A stretch of 45,074 nt of DNA from Cryobacterium flavum (GTDB taxonomy: Bacteria; Actinomycetota; Actinomycetes; Actinomycetales; Microbacteriaceae): contig NZ_FNIB01000019.1 of assembly GCF_900103805.1 (NCBI RefSeq), forward strand, positions 1 to 45,074, written 5' to 3'. Below are positions 8,087 to 17,620 of this stretch, one piece after another (the stretch's first letter is position 1; the number at the start of each line of letters is the position of its first letter). The notes below the pieces were generated by a model, which saw only the letters and a program-made list of their open reading frames with translations, did not search any database and had not been told where the DNA came from. Position numbers and translations under genes: made by a program.

Positions 8087-11000
8087 TCAGCCGACAGTGG
8101 GCCCCGGACGCTCCACGGGGCCGTAGAACAGTCGCTCGAACACGGCACGTGCCCGGCGGGTCACAGCAAGATAGTCGTCCTCGAGCTGATTGCCCGAGCC
8201 GGGCGGGTATTCCATGACCCGGGCGATTCCTTCGAGGGCCGCACGATCGGTCGGCAAGACGTTCGAGGTGTGATTGGTCCACAGGGTGATGGCCGACCGC
8301 GCACGGGACGCGAAGATCCACGCGCTGCGCAGCACCGCGGCATCCGCTGCCGGAATCAGGCCGGCACGGACCACCTCGGCCAAAGCCGACAGCGTCGACG
8401 TCGTGCGGAGCGCCGGAATCGCTGCCGCGTGCTGCAACTGCAAAAGCTGCACCAGCCACTCCACGTCGCTGAGCGAGCCGCGCCCGAGCTTCAGGTGCCG
8501 GTTGGGGTCGGCGGCCTGCGGCAGCCGCTCGTTCTCCACCCGCGCCTTGATGCGGCGCACCTCGCGCACGGCCTGTTCGCTGATCGCGGGGGGATACCGC
8601 ACCTCGTCGGCGACGGCCGTGAAGTCGCGCAATAGAGCAGCGTCGCCGGCGACCCCACGGCCGCGAAGAAGCGCCTGCGCCTCCCAGGTGAGCGACCAGC
8701 GCCGGTAGTAGGCCTGGTAGGACTCCAGTGACCGAACGACAGGGCCATTGCTGCCCTCGGGCCGCAGCCCAATGTCCAGGTCCAGTGGCAGACGCGAGTC
8801 CTCGGTGAGCCGGTTGAGCTCGCGCACAATGTAGCGGGCCCGATCATTGGCAGCTTCGCCGTCGAGGGTGCCGGCACGGAAGACGTACATGACGTCGGCG
8901 TCGGAGCCGAAACCCAGCTCGGCGCCGCCAAACCGGCCCATGCCGATCACACCGAACTCAATACCGTCGCCGCCGGACGACCCGTCGGCGCCGCCCTGAT
9001 CGTTCAGGTCTCCCCCACGGATGGCGGCGATCACGCCCTGAATATAGGTCGCGTTGACGTCGGTCAGGCCCTGGCCAAGCTGGTCGAGATCGATCTGGCC
9101 GAGTAGCGAGGCGAATGCCAGACGCAGCATCTCACGGCGACGGGCGGCGCGCAGGATGGTGGCGGCAGCATCTGGGCTTTCATGCCGGCCCAGCACGGCT
9201 CGGGTCTCATCCTGCAGGGATTTCCGCGGCCGTGGCTGCAGGTCGGCCTCGTCCTCTAGCCAGGCCACCGCCTCCGGGATCTTTTCCAGGAGCTCGCCGA
9301 TGTACCGGCTTCCGGACAAGACCCGGGTGAGTCGCTCGGCGGCGCCGGAGGAATCCCGAAGCATGCGCAAAAACCAGTAGGTCGAGCCGAGGTTGTCGCT
9401 CAGGCGACGAAAGGCCAGAAAGCCGTAGTCGGGGTCAGCTCCCTGGGACAGCCACTGCAACAGCACGGGAAGCAGGTGCCGCTGGATCGCCGCACGCCGG
9501 GACACCCCGCCGGAGAGAGCGGCGATGTGGGCCAGTGCACCCTTGGTATTGAGGAAGCCGATTGCGGCGAGACGGGCCTCGGCCTGTGCGCTCGTCAGGT
9601 TGAGGCCGTCGGCGGGCAGCGACGCCACCGCCGACAGCAGGGGCCGGTAGAACAGCCGCTCATGCAGGCCGCGCACCCGTTGTTTGGTCTCCGACCAGCG
9701 GATGGTCAGCCCGTCAGCGCTCGTGGCCAGACCGGTCGAGCGAGCCAATACCCGCAGGTTCGCTTCGTCCCGCGGCACCAGGTGGGTACGGCGAAGCTTT
9801 TGCAGCTGCAGCCGATGCTCCATCAGGCGCAGCATGCGGTAGTCCTGGGCAAATTCGGTGGCTTCGGCCCGGCCCACATACCCGGCGGTGGCCAGGGCGG
9901 TCAGCGCCGGCAGGGTACCGGCCTGTCGAACGTCGGGGTCGGTCTGGCCATGCACGAGCTGGAGCAGTTGCACCGTGAACTCGATATCGCGCAGCCCGCC
10001 AGGGCCCAGCTTGAGCTGAACGTCGACCTCGTCGTCGGGAATGTTGTCGGTGACGCGCTCACGCATCCGCTGCACCGATTCGACGAAATTCTCCCGGCTG
10101 GCGCTGCTCCAGACCTTGGGCGTGACCGCATCGAGATAACGCGCCCCCAGCGCGCGGTCACCGGCCAGTGTGCGGGCCTTGAGCAGTGCCTGGAACTCCC
10201 AACTTTTGGCCCAGCGGTCGTAGTAGGCCAGGTGTGATTCGATCGACCGTACGAGTGCACCGCTCTTGCCCTCAGGGCGCAGGTTGGGGTCGACCTCCCA
10301 CAGCTCAGGTTCGATGCCGGATTCGCCCAGGCCGCGCATGATGAGCACGGCCAGGCGGGTGGCGATCTCAACGGCTCGGGAGCTTTCCAGCCCGGCCGCT
10401 TCGTCCCCATCGGCGACGAAGATGACGTCGACGTCGCTCACATAGTTGAGTTCGCTCGCGCCGGCCTTGCCCATTCCGATAATGGCCAGGCGGGTGGCAC
10501 GCACCTGTTCGGTTGGAAAAACACCGCGCCCGGCCGTGTTACCGCTCGACATGGTACGGGCGACCGCGAGGGCGGCTTCGAGCGCTGCGGTGGCGAGGTC
10601 GGACAGGGTGCGGGCAACGCCGTCGAGCCCCGCCACGGGGTCGGCCTGTTCGAGGTCGAAGGCCGCCAGCTGCGCCAGTCGGCGACGATAGCGCACCCGC
10701 AGGGCAATCCAGGCCGCGTCGTCGACCAGCTCCGAGAATCCCCCGGTCGCACCGACCGAGTCCAACAGGTCGCTGACCAGTTCGTCGAGGCTGGGTAGCA
10801 CCACAAGAGGCGTTGCCAAAACCGAGAGTTCCACCGGATGCCTGAGGAAGAATTCGGTGAGTCCGCTGGAGGCTCCAAGAACCTTCAGAAGCCGCCCGGT
10901 CGCCGTGGCTGACTGCAAGAGCTCAAACAGTTCGGGCGACCCCGGTCGCAGCAGGGCGACCAGCGCTACCAGCGCGGCATCCGGGCTGGCCGTCACCGCG

Positions 11001-11170
11001 AGGAGCGGCAGAAGCGCCCGCGTCTCGGTCAGCCTCCCGGCCGAATCCGGGTCAGTGTGCGGGCTGACCGCACCGAGCTGGGCGACCTCATCGAGGCGGG
11101 CACGCACCTCGGCAAGGTCGACGAAACCCGCCCGAACGAGTTCGGTCAGGGTCAACTGCAAACGCTCCAT
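8087..11170 (-). CDS. glnE: Bifunctional glutamine synthetase adenylyltransferase/deadenylase
   Basis: Controls GlnA by adding AMP to, or removing it from, its regulatory Tyr. The 1027-aa protein has the two nucleotidyltransferase domains of the family. The N-terminal adenylyl-removing domain carries GMGKAGASELNYVSDVDV, and the C-terminal adenylyl-transferase domain carries GMGRFGGAELGFGSDADV; both are the G-x-ELxxxSDxD type with metal-binding Asp pairs. The ATG at 11170 has AAGGAAT nine bases upstream. It lies 36 bases downstream of glnA2 on the same strand, so the two are probably co-transcribed, and is convergent with glnA. Length and both catalytic motifs match a functional enzyme. Confidence 0.97.
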   Translation of the reverse strand: MERLQLTLTELVRAGFVDLAEVRARLDEVAQLGAVSPHTDPDSAGRLTETRALLPLLAVTASPDAALVALVALLRPGSPELFELLQSATATGRLLKVLGASSGLTEFFLRHPVELSVLATPLVVLPSLDELVSDLLDSVGATGGFSELVDDAAWIALRVRYRRRLAQLAAFDLEQADPVAGLDGVARTLSDLATAALEAALAVARTMSSGNTAGRGVFPTEQVRATRLAIIGMGKAGASELNYVSDVDVIFVADGDEAAGLESSRAVEIATRLAVLIMRGLGESGIEPELWEVDPNLRPEGKSGALVRSIESHLAYYDRWAKSWEFQALLKARTLAGDRALGARYLDAVTPKVWSSASRENFVESVQRMRERVTDNIPDDEVDVQLKLGPGGLRDIEFTVQLLQLVHGQTDPDVRQAGTLPALTALATAGYVGRAEATEFAQDYRMLRLMEHRLQLQKLRRTHLVPRDEANLRVLARSTGLATSADGLTIRWSETKQRVRGLHERLFYRPLLSAVASLPADGLNLTSAQAEARLAAIGFLNTKGALAHIAALSGGVSRRAAIQRHLLPVLLQWLSQGADPDYGFLAFRRLSDNLGSTYWFLRMLRDSSGAAERLTRVLSGSRYIGELLEKIPEAVAWLEDEADLQPRPRKSLQDETRAVLGRHESPDAAATILRAARRREMLRLAFASLLGQIDLDQLGQGLTDVNATYIQGVIAAIRGGDLNDQGGADGSSGGDGIEFGVIGMGRFGGAELGFGSDADVMYVFRAGTLDGEAANDRARYIVRELNRLTEDSRLPLDLDIGLRPEGSNGPVVRSLESYQAYYRRWSLTWEAQALLRGRGVAGDAALLRDFTAVADEVRYPPAISEQAVREVRRIKARVENERLPQAADPNRHLKLGRGSLSDVEWLVQLLQLQHAAAIPALRTTSTLSALAEVVRAGLIPAADAAVLRSAWIFASRARSAITLWTNHTSNVLPTDRAALEGIARVMEYPPGSGNQLEDDYLAVTRRARAVFERLFYGPVERPGPTVG

Positions 11171-11206
11171 CGCGGGTGATTCCTTCGGTCATCGACCACT
11201 GGTGAG

Positions 11207-12544
11207 TTAGAGCATCTCCAGGTTTTTTTCCAGTTCGAACGGGGTAACCTGCGAGCGGTAGTCGCGCCACTCCTGCCGTTTGTTCAGCAGAACATAGTTG
11301 AAGACCTGTTCGCCGAGGGTCTCGGCGACGAGCTCTGACTCCTCCATGAACTGGATGGCGTGATCGAGGCTGGCCGGCAGTTGCGTGTACCCAAGCGCAC
11401 GACGTTCGGTGTCGCTGAGGCTCCACACGTTGTCTTCGGCCTCCGGCGGCAGCTCGTAGCCTTCCTCGATGCCCTTGAGGCCGGCGGCCAGCATAAGCGA
11501 ATACGCGAGGTATGGGTTGGCTGCGGAGTCAATGGCGCGGTACTCGACGCGGGCGCTCTGGCCTTTGTTCGGCTTGTAGAGCGGTACGCGAACCAGCGCG
11601 GAGCGGTTGTTGTGGCCCCAGCAGACAAAGCTCGGGGCCTCGTCACCGCCCCACAGCCGCTTGTACGAGTTGACGAACTGGTTGGTCACCGCAGTGATCT
11701 CCGGGGCGTGCTTGAGCAGCCCGGCGATGAACTGACGGCCAATCTTGGAAAGCTGGTACTGGGCACCGGCCTCGTAGAACGCGTTCGCGTCCCCCTCGAA
11801 CAGCGACATGTGCGTGTGCATGCCCGATCCGGGGTGTTCCGACATGGGCTTGGGCATGAACGTCGCGTACACGCCCTGCTCGATCGCGACTTCCTTCACC
11901 ACGGTACGGAAGGTCATGATGTTGTCTGCGGTGGTGAGCGCGTCGGCATAGCGCAGGTCGATTTCGTTCTGGCCCGGACCGGCTTCGTGGTGACTGAACT
12001 CGACAGAAATACCGAGGTCTTCGAGCATGCGCACCGACCGGCGGCGGAAGTCGTGGGCGGTGCCGCCGGGAACGTTGTCGAAGTAGCCGGCCGAGTCGAC
12101 CGGAACCGGCCCGTTCTTGCCGTATTTCGACGACTTGAGCAGGTAGAACTCCACCTCGGGGTGAGTGTAGAACGTGAACCCGCGGTCGGCTGCCTTGGCG
12201 AGGGTGCGCTTGAGCACGTTGCGCGGATCGGCCACGGCTGGCTGACCGTCGGGGGTGGTGATGTCGCAGAACATGCGGGCGGTGGGGTCGACCTCGCCGC
12301 GCCAGGGCAGGATCTGGAAGGTCGTGGGATCCGGGTGCGCCAGGACATCCGCTTCAAACGAGCGGGTGAGGCCTTCGATGGCTGAACCGTCGAAGCCGAG
12401 GCCCTCGTTGAAGGCACCTTCAACTTCGGCTGGCGCGATCGCCACGGATTTGAGGGTGCCGACGACATCGGTGAACCAAAGTCGAACGAACTTGATTCCT
12501 CGCTCCTCGATGGTCCGAAGAACGAAGTCGCGCTGCTTGTCCAT
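11207..12544 (-). CDS. glnA2: Glutamine synthetase family protein GlnA2
   Basis: Second type I glutamine synthetase, 445 aa, at the Rv2222c position. It has the GS N-terminal motif FTDVVGTLKSVAI, the glutamate/metal site HPEVEFYLL, the HHEAGPGQNEIDLRYAD stretch and the ATP-site KPMSEHPGSGMHTHMS. The adenylylation loop of GlnA is not conserved: the region reads GYELPPEAEDNVWSL without the NLY-type Tyr, so control by GlnE is unlikely. Members of this subgroup may be true glutamine synthetases or gamma-glutamyl ligases with other amines; the sequence alone does not decide. It starts at ATG 12544 after AGAGAG and is divergent from panB. Confidence 0.92.
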   Translation of the reverse strand: MDKQRDFVLRTIEERGIKFVRLWFTDVVGTLKSVAIAPAEVEGAFNEGLGFDGSAIEGLTRSFEADVLAHPDPTTFQILPWRGEVDPTARMFCDITTPDGQPAVADPRNVLKRTLAKAADRGFTFYTHPEVEFYLLKSSKYGKNGPVPVDSAGYFDNVPGGTAHDFRRRSVRMLEDLGISVEFSHHEAGPGQNEIDLRYADALTTADNIMTFRTVVKEVAIEQGVYATFMPKPMSEHPGSGMHTHMSLFEGDANAFYEAGAQYQLSKIGRQFIAGLLKHAPEITAVTNQFVNSYKRLWGGDEAPSFVCWGHNNRSALVRVPLYKPNKGQSARVEYRAIDSAANPYLAYSLMLAAGLKGIEEGYELPPEAEDNVWSLSDTERRALGYTQLPASLDHAIQFMEESELVAETLGEQVFNYVLLNKRQEWRDYRSQVTPFELEKNLEML

Positions 12545-12659
12545 TCACGCTCTCTCTGATTGCTCAAACAGGTAGCCAGCAAAACAACTACCGACCCCAA
12601 TAACTACTGTCTAGGCTACTGGCTCCAGGCACGATTGCTTGCCTGACTACACTTGTCGC

Positions 12660-13544
12660 ATGCCAGAGTTGACAGCACCCGAGCCCGATTCCACGGTTTC
12701 TTCCGCCGATGCCGCAGTGCAGCATCCCTACAACGCGGCTTCCGGGCCGAAGCGAGTGCGCACCCGCCACTTTAAGAACGCCAAGGCGCAGGGCATCCCC
12801 ATCACCGGCCTGACCAGCTACGACATGTTGACCGCCCAGATTTTTGACGAGGCCGGAATCGATTTTCTGCTCGTGGGCGACTCAGCCGGCAACAACGTCT
12901 TCGGGTATGAGACCACGCTGCCGGTCACGGTGGACGAGCTCATCCCGCTGACCCGTGCCGTTGCCCGTGCGGTGACTCGCGCCCTGGTCGTGGCCGATAT
13001 GCCGTTCGGGTCGTACGAGAACGGGCCGGACCAAGCCCTGGCGACCGCCGTACGGTTCATGAAGGAAGCCCAGGCCCACGCAGTGAAGCTCGAGGGCGGC
13101 CAGCGCAGCCACAAGCAGATCAGGCGTATCGTCTCGGCCGGAATTCCCGTGATGGGACACGTCGGTTTCACCCCGCAGAGTGAACACGGTTTGGGCGGCC
13201 ACATCATTCAGGGCCGAGGGGATGCCGCCGACGAGCTTATCGCTGACGCTCTCGCCGTGCAGGACGCCGGCGCTTTCGCCGTCGTCCTGGAGATGGTGCC
13301 GGCTTCCGTCGCAGCTCGCGTGACCAAACGACTGTCGATCCCGACGATCGGGGTCGGGGCGGGACCATCCGTTGACGGCCAACTCCTGGTGTGGACCGAC
13401 TTCGCCGGTATGACCAGCGGCCGGGTGCCCAAGTTTGTGCGGCAGTACGCCGACGTTCGGGCGGTACTGACGGATGCTGTGCAGCGGTTCACCGCGGACG
13501 TCGCCTCTGGCGCGTACCCCGCGCCAGAGCACAGTTACGAGTAG
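12660..13544 (+). CDS. panB: 3-methyl-2-oxobutanoate hydroxymethyltransferase
   Basis: First committed step of pantothenate (CoA) synthesis: it adds a hydroxymethyl group from methylene-tetrahydrofolate to ketoisovalerate. The 294-aa protein shows the metal and substrate motifs [17 protein letters not shown], the [11 protein letters not shown] stretch, [14 protein letters not shown] and [15 protein letters not shown]. An N-terminal Ala/Pro-rich extension of about 35 residues precedes the conserved RHFKNAK start of the domain, as in many actinobacteria. The ATG at 12660 was chosen; no clear ribosome site is present and a leaderless message is possible. The in-frame TTG at 12639 is an alternative. 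Confidence 0.96.
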   Translation: MPELTAPEPDSTVSSADAAVQHPYNAASGPKRVRTRHFKNAKAQGIPITGLTSYDMLTAQIFDEAGIDFLLVGDSAGNNVFGYETTLPVTVDELIPLTRAVARAVTRALVVADMPFGSYENGPDQALATAVRFMKEAQAHAVKLEGGQRSHKQIRRIVSAGIPVMGHVGFTPQSEHGLGGHIIQGRGDAADELIADALAVQDAGAFAVVLEMVPASVAARVTKRLSIPTIGVGAGPSVDGQLLVWTDFAGMTSGRVPKFVRQYADVRAVLTDAVQRFTADVASGAYPAPEHSYE

Positions 13545-13549
13545 AACGG

Positions 13550-13738
13550 CTAGCGGGCGTCCTGAGCGTCGTCTTCCGACCACTTGGCGCTGTTCGCACG
13601 CAGCTTCTCCAGAGCGTGGGCTGCCTCGTCACGGGTGGCGAACGGCCCGACCCGATCCAGCGATGTCGACTGGAGGCCGTGCTCCACCTCCCCGGTGCGC
13701 ATGTTGTACCAGAATGCGTGTTCTTTGTCGTCGGCCAT
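13550..13738 (-). CDS. Small conserved actinobacterial protein (SPOR-like)
   Basis: A 62-residue soluble protein containing [15 protein letters not shown], then [19 protein letters not shown]. The second part resembles the end of a SPOR-type domain (VGPFxTxxEAxxALxxLR), and similar short proteins are annotated that way in Microbacteriaceae. The peptidoglycan-binding role of true SPOR domains is not established here because no export signal is seen. It lies tail-to-tail with panB (5 bases) and divergent from map. Confidence 0.75.
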   Translation of the reverse strand: MADDKEHAFWYNMRTGEVEHGLQSTSLDRVGPFATRDEAAHALEKLRANSAKWSEDDAQDAR

Positions 13739-13750
13739 AAGCTTGATCCT

Positions 13751-14614
13751 ATGCCTAAGGATTCAATCGGTCACCTCATCCCGGGAACGGTGTCACCGAC
13801 CCGTTCCGTTCCATCTCACATCGTTCGCCCGGAGTACGTGGGCAAGAAGGGGCCGAGCCCCTTCACCGGCTCTGACGTCTATTCGACCGAGAAAATCGAC
13901 CTCATTCGCGAGTCCGGCCGCATCGCCGCCGAGGCGATCGCCGCTGTCGGCCGAGCCATCGTTCCCGGCGTCACCACCGAGCAACTGGACCAGATCGGTC
14001 ACGACTACCTGGTGGCCAACGATGCCTACCCCTCGACCCTCGGTTACCGCGGATACCCCAAATCGTTGTGCAGCTCGGTGAACGAGGTCATCTGCCACGG
14101 AATCCCGGACAACACGGTGCTCGAAAACGGCGACATCGTCAACATCGACATCACCGCGTACAAGAATGGCGTACACGGCGATACCAACGTCACCTTCATC
14201 GTGGGCGAAGCCACCGACGAGGTGACGCTGCTGGTCGAACGCACCAGGGAAGCGCTCGCCCGCGGTATCAAGGCCGTCGCCCCTGGGCGTCAGGTCAACG
14301 TGATCGGACGAACCATCGAGTCCTACGCCAAGCGCTTCAACTACGGCGTCGTGCGCGACTACACCGGCCACGGGGTGGGCGAAGCCTTCCACTCCGGTCT
14401 GATCATTCCGCACTATGACGCACCGCAGTACGACACGGTGATGGAGGTCGGGATGGTCTTCACCATCGAGCCGATGCTGACCCTCGGCACGAGCGACTGG
14501 GACATCTGGAGCGATGACTGGACCGTGCTGACCCGTGACCGCAGCATGACCGCACAGTTCGAACACACCCTCGTTGTAACCGAGCGCGGTGCCGAGATTT
14601 TGACCCTGGTCTGA
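13751..14614 (+). CDS. map: Methionine aminopeptidase type I
   Basis: Removes N-terminal Met from nascent proteins. The 287-aa protein has all five metal ligands: Asp in VNIDITAY, Asp in VHGDTNV, His in [11 protein letters not shown], Glu in FTIEPML and Glu in QFEHTLVV. An N-terminal extension of about 50 residues precedes the catalytic fold, as in the actinobacterial longer MetAP. The ATG at 13751 is used because upstream in-frame sequence overlaps panB and the small gene. It has no clear ribosome site, so it may be leaderless. Confidence 0.95.
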   Translation: MPKDSIGHLIPGTVSPTRSVPSHIVRPEYVGKKGPSPFTGSDVYSTEKIDLIRESGRIAAEAIAAVGRAIVPGVTTEQLDQIGHDYLVANDAYPSTLGYRGYPKSLCSSVNEVICHGIPDNTVLENGDIVNIDITAYKNGVHGDTNVTFIVGEATDEVTLLVERTREALARGIKAVAPGRQVNVIGRTIESYAKRFNYGVVRDYTGHGVGEAFHSGLIIPHYDAPQYDTVMEVGMVFTIEPMLTLGTSDWDIWSDDWTVLTRDRSMTAQFEHTLVVTERGAEILTLV

Positions 14615-14646
14615 CCGACCTTTTCGAACGGATAGAGGATCAACAC

Positions 14647-15405
14647 ATGACGGCACAGACCGCAATCGGCATCGACATCGGTGGCACGGGAATCAAGGGT
14701 GCGGTAGTAGATCTGGCCACCGGCGCGCTCCTCTCTGACCGCGTGAAGTTGCCCACTCCCAAGGGTGGTCGGCCGCAGGACATTGTCGAGACCACCCGAA
14801 CCCTGCTCGCCACCGTCTCGAAGGACGTCGGAGACCTCCCGGTGGGCGTGTGCTTTCCCGCGGTCGTGAAGAACGGTCACACCATGTCGGCCGCGAACGT
14901 ATCGTCGAAGTGGATCGGGCTCGCCGCGGAAGCCCTGTTCGAAAAGGGTCTCGGCCTGCCGATTCACTTCGTTAACGATGCGGATGCTGCAGGCTACGCC
15001 GAATCACAGTTCGGTGCGGCCAAAGACGTCGGCGGCGTCGTGCTGCTGACCACGCTCGGTACCGGGATCGGTTCGGCGCTGCTGAACGACGGCGTGCTCG
15101 TGCCCAACACTGAGCTGGGCCATCTGCAGATCGACGGCTACGACTATGAAACCCGTGCGGCATACTCCGCCAAGGAACGTGACGACCTCAGCTGGGACAA
15201 ATGGGCCGCACGCTTGCAGAAGTATTACTCGACCCTCGAACTGCTCTTCTCCCCCGACCTGTTCATCGTCGGCGGAGGAGTCTCCAAGCACCACGAGCAC
15301 TTTCTGCCCCTGCTCAATCTGAAGACCCGCATCATCCCTGCTGTGCATCGGAACAACGCCGGTATCCTCGGCGCGGCCGCCCTCGCCGCGCGCTTCCCGG
15401 GCTGA
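14647..15405 (+). CDS. ppgK: Polyphosphate glucokinase
   Basis: Phosphorylates glucose using polyphosphate (and usually ATP). The ROK-type protein (252 aa) begins with the phosphate-binding motif GIDIGGTGIKGAVVD, contains FVNDADAAGYAE with the catalytic Asp, a second phosphate motif TTLGTGIGSALL, and GHLQIDGYDYETRAAYSAK, which is typical of the polyphosphate-using branch. The ATG at 14647 has AGAGGA upstream. It follows map by 32 bases and may be co-transcribed with it, and ends at a very strong terminator. It lies outside the conserved Rv2215-2246 order (Rv2702 in M. tuberculosis). Confidence 0.95.
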   Translation: MTAQTAIGIDIGGTGIKGAVVDLATGALLSDRVKLPTPKGGRPQDIVETTRTLLATVSKDVGDLPVGVCFPAVVKNGHTMSAANVSSKWIGLAAEALFEKGLGLPIHFVNDADAAGYAESQFGAAKDVGGVVLLTTLGTGIGSALLNDGVLVPNTELGHLQIDGYDYETRAAYSAKERDDLSWDKWAARLQKYYSTLELLFSPDLFIVGGGVSKHHEHFLPLLNLKTRIIPAVHRNNAGILGAAALAARFPG

Positions 15406-15416
15406 TTTTCGAAGCT

Positions 15417-15468
15417 TAACGACAGCAGGACCGACTCCACGTAAGTGGTGTCGGTCCTGCTGTCGTTA
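15417..15468. terminator. Long perfect hairpin terminator after ppgK
   Basis: A 19-bp perfect stem, taacgacagcaggaccgac (15417-15435) with its complement at 15450-15468, extended inwards by CCAC-GTAA-GTGG. It separates ppgK from the convergent tctA remnant and can stop transcription both ways. Confidence 0.9.
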
Positions 15469-15481
15469 GGTCAGTCGAGCG

Positions 15482-15957
15482 TTACCGAGCCATCGGTTCG
15501 GCGACCTCGTCTACTGCCACGGCCTCGGATACCGAGGTCCGCTGGCGGCACTTCATCCAGTACGACAGAGCGAAGATCACGATCAGCGACACATAGATGG
15601 TGGCCGCGATCGGCGACGCGATGAGCGCCGGCGGGTCTCCCTGCGAGATCGCGAGCGTGTGTCGCAGCTGGTTTTCCAAGATCGGGCCGAGAATCAGCCC
15701 GACCATCATGGGAGCGATCGGGTAGCCGTAGCGCCGCATGAAGAAGCCCGGCACGCCATCCACGAGCAGGATTACCACATCGACCTGCGTGAAGTTGAGC
15801 GAGAATGCACCGAGCCCGGCGAACACCAGAATTCCGGCGTGCAGGTACGGGCGCGGGATCTGCAGAATCTTCACCCAGATACCGACCAGCGGCAGGTTCA
15901 GAATCAGCAGCATCAGGTTGCCGACGTACAGGCTGGCAATGATCTTCGGCATGGCTT
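15482..15957 (-). pseudogene. tctA: TctA-like tricarboxylate transporter permease, C-terminal remnant
   Basis: Only about the last 155 residues of a ~500-aa tripartite tricarboxylate transporter large permease remain. Recognisable segments are ASLYVGNLMLLILNLPLVG, RPYLHAGILVFAGLGAFSL and YGYPIAPMMVGLILGPILE, with the natural C-terminal tail. Upstream of about 15957 the homology stops abruptly and the opposite strand becomes a histidine-kinase fragment. The N-terminal two thirds of tctA, and the tctB and tctC that normally accompany it, are absent. A membrane protein made from this piece would not transport. The frame is intact over the remnant. Confidence 0.85.
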
Positions 15958-16640
15958 CGGTGGGCATTCTGGAGGAGGCCCTCCGCGCCGACCTGTACAA
16001 GGTACTGCCCGAACTCGTGATCTGGCTCGTCGGTGCTGCCCTAGTGGGAACGGCTGGGGCGATGGTCATATCCCGCATGGTGTGGCGCCGGATCCACCGG
16101 TTGGAGCCTGAGGAGATCGCTTCCCTGTTGGAGACGCACGATGCGATGCTGCACGGCATCGGCGAAGGCGTCGTCGCGGTTGACGTCCTCGGCGCAGTCG
16201 CCCTGGTCAACGATGAGGCACGGAGGCTGCTCGGTGCCGACGATGACTCGGTGGCGAGCCCGGCGACGGAGGTGCTCGGTCCGGCCATGGCGGTTCCGTG
16301 GTGTCCCGGCGCTCTCCCCCGGCATCACCCACCCGGATGTTGCGAGCCTGCTCATGGCCAAGAGCACTATCGCGGCCGAGAAGGGCATCCGTTTGGTCAT
16401 CGATGAAGGGTCAATCCTCGCGCCCGACGGCACGACCGATCCGGTCACTGTGCTCGGCAACCTCATCGACAACGCGATGGAAGCAATCTGCGCCGACGGT
16501 ACCATCCTGGTGCGCCTCGGCACCGACAGGCACCGGCACTACCTTCGTCGTCTCCGACGACGGTCCGGGAATCAAGGAGAAGGACCGTGTGCGAATCTTT
16601 GAGTCCGGCCAGTCCACACGAGAATCCAGCCGACCCGGTC
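15955..16640 (+). pseudogene. CitA/DpiB-type sensor histidine kinase remnant
   Basis: Pieces of one sensor kinase lie in three frames. About 15955-16290 encodes SVGILEEALRADLYKVLP, a transmembrane helix, the linker LEPEEIASLLETHDAML and a PAS start GIGEGVVAVDVLG. About 16300-16530, in another frame, encodes DVASLLMAKSTIAAEKGI and the N-box VLGNLIDNAMEA. About 16530-16630, in a third frame, encodes the G1 box VVSDDGPGIKEKDRVRIFES. The periplasmic sensor, the dimerisation helix with its His and the end of the ATPase domain are missing. This is a decayed citrate/dicarboxylate-type two-component sensor; such genes usually lie divergent to tctCBA, as the remaining orientation shows. Confidence 0.8.
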
Positions 16641-17156
16641 GATATCATCGCTATCACCGCGGCCCGGGAACTCGACACCGTGCGGGCCGCGATGGCCGGC
16701 GGCGTCATGCATTACCTGGTCAAGCTATTCACCTCGACCGTTCTGCTTGAGCGACTCGACCAGTACGTTCAGCACCGGCAGGAACTCCGAGATCACGCCG
16801 CGATCGCACCATCGATGCTCGATCAGGCCCGCATCGACCGGATGCTGCAACCCGGCGCGCTCGCGCCCGCCGCCCTTGCCGCCGGTGCAGCTGCACCGAC
16901 CGTTCCCGCTGACTCCACCGGGTTGTCGCTCTCCAAGGGGCTGTCCGAGGTGACCCTCGATGCCGTTGTGGCAACACTCCAGCGCGTCGTGGTGGGCATC
17001 TCGGCGAGCGATGTGGCCCAGCATCTGGGCCTGGCCCGGCTCAGCGCCCGCCGGTATCTCGAATATCTGCTCGCCGCCGAACGCGCCGACATCACCCAGG
17101 AGTGTGGCCGGGCCGGGCGGCCGGAAAAGCTCTACCACTGGACCGCGGCCGGTTGA
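16620..17156 (+). pseudogene. CitB/DpiA-type response regulator remnant
   Basis: The C-terminal three quarters of a CitB-family response regulator. The receiver end DIIAITAARELDTVRAAMAG and HYLVKLFTSTVLLERL are present (the usual Lys-Pro is Lys-Leu). The linker and the DNA-binding helix-turn-helix ISASDVAQHLGLARLSARRY follow, ending with GRAGRPEKLYHW. The N-terminal acidic pocket and the phosphorylated Asp are missing, replaced by the kinase fragment. A short ORF from 16587 could still be translated, giving a DNA-binding domain without phospho-control, but this is speculative. Confidence 0.8.
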
Positions 17157-17179
17157 TCGGCCGCCTGGCCAGCAAAGAA

Positions 17180-17566
17180 GTGGAATGGGCCGGCTAGTAC
17201 GCCGGGTTCTGTCCAGGTGTTCGCACACCGTCGACGGCCATCTATCTCGTGACTACGTTGCCGCAGCCCTCTAGCGGTCTACCCGAAAGCTCGGCGAGCC
17301 GCCTCAACGCTTTCTGTCTGACCTTGCTCCGGACGAGGTTTACCGAGCCGACCAGGTCACCCTGGCCTCTGGTGGTCTCTTACACCACCGTTTCACCCTT
17401 ACCACCAACTCGCGCTGGTGGCGGTCTACTTTCTGTGGCACTGTCTCGCGGGTTGCCCCGGGTGGGCGTTACCCACCATCCTGCTCTATGGAGCCCGGAC
17501 GTTCCTCGGCATCCGCTCGATCCGAAGATCTAACGAACGACGCGACCGTCTTGCCGACCCATTCCG
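17180..17566 (-). ncRNA. rnpB: RNase P RNA, bacterial class A
   Basis: Catalytic RNA that matures tRNA 5' ends. Read on the minus strand, the P1 helix strands are ggaatgggtcggc (17565-17553) near the 5' end and gccggcccattcc (17194-17182) near the 3' end; they pair with a single G-U. The universal core GAGGAACGTCCGGGCTCC, the GACAGTGCCACAGAAA element, the GGTAAGGGTGAAACGGTGG segment, the TAAGAGACCACCAG stretch and the ACAGAACCCGGCGTA 3' motif occur in the right order. The ends are set by P1 and are good to a few bases. Short ORFs on the + strand here are artefacts. Confidence 0.95.
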
Positions 17567-17620
17567 TAAATTGAGTCTACCGGGCGCGCGGGCTGCCGCC
17601 GAACGCACGCCCCATCGGTA

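Noticed and set aside
12571..12592. GGTAG-N12-CTACC inverted repeat between glnA2 and panB
   Set aside because: Half-sites do not match the GlnR pattern and a 5-bp repeat with a 12-base gap is weak evidence for an operator.
17490..17515. GAGGAACGTCC instead of GAGGAAAGTCC in the RNase P core
   Set aside because: To my recollection the same variant occurs in other actinobacterial RNase P RNAs, so it is not a defect.
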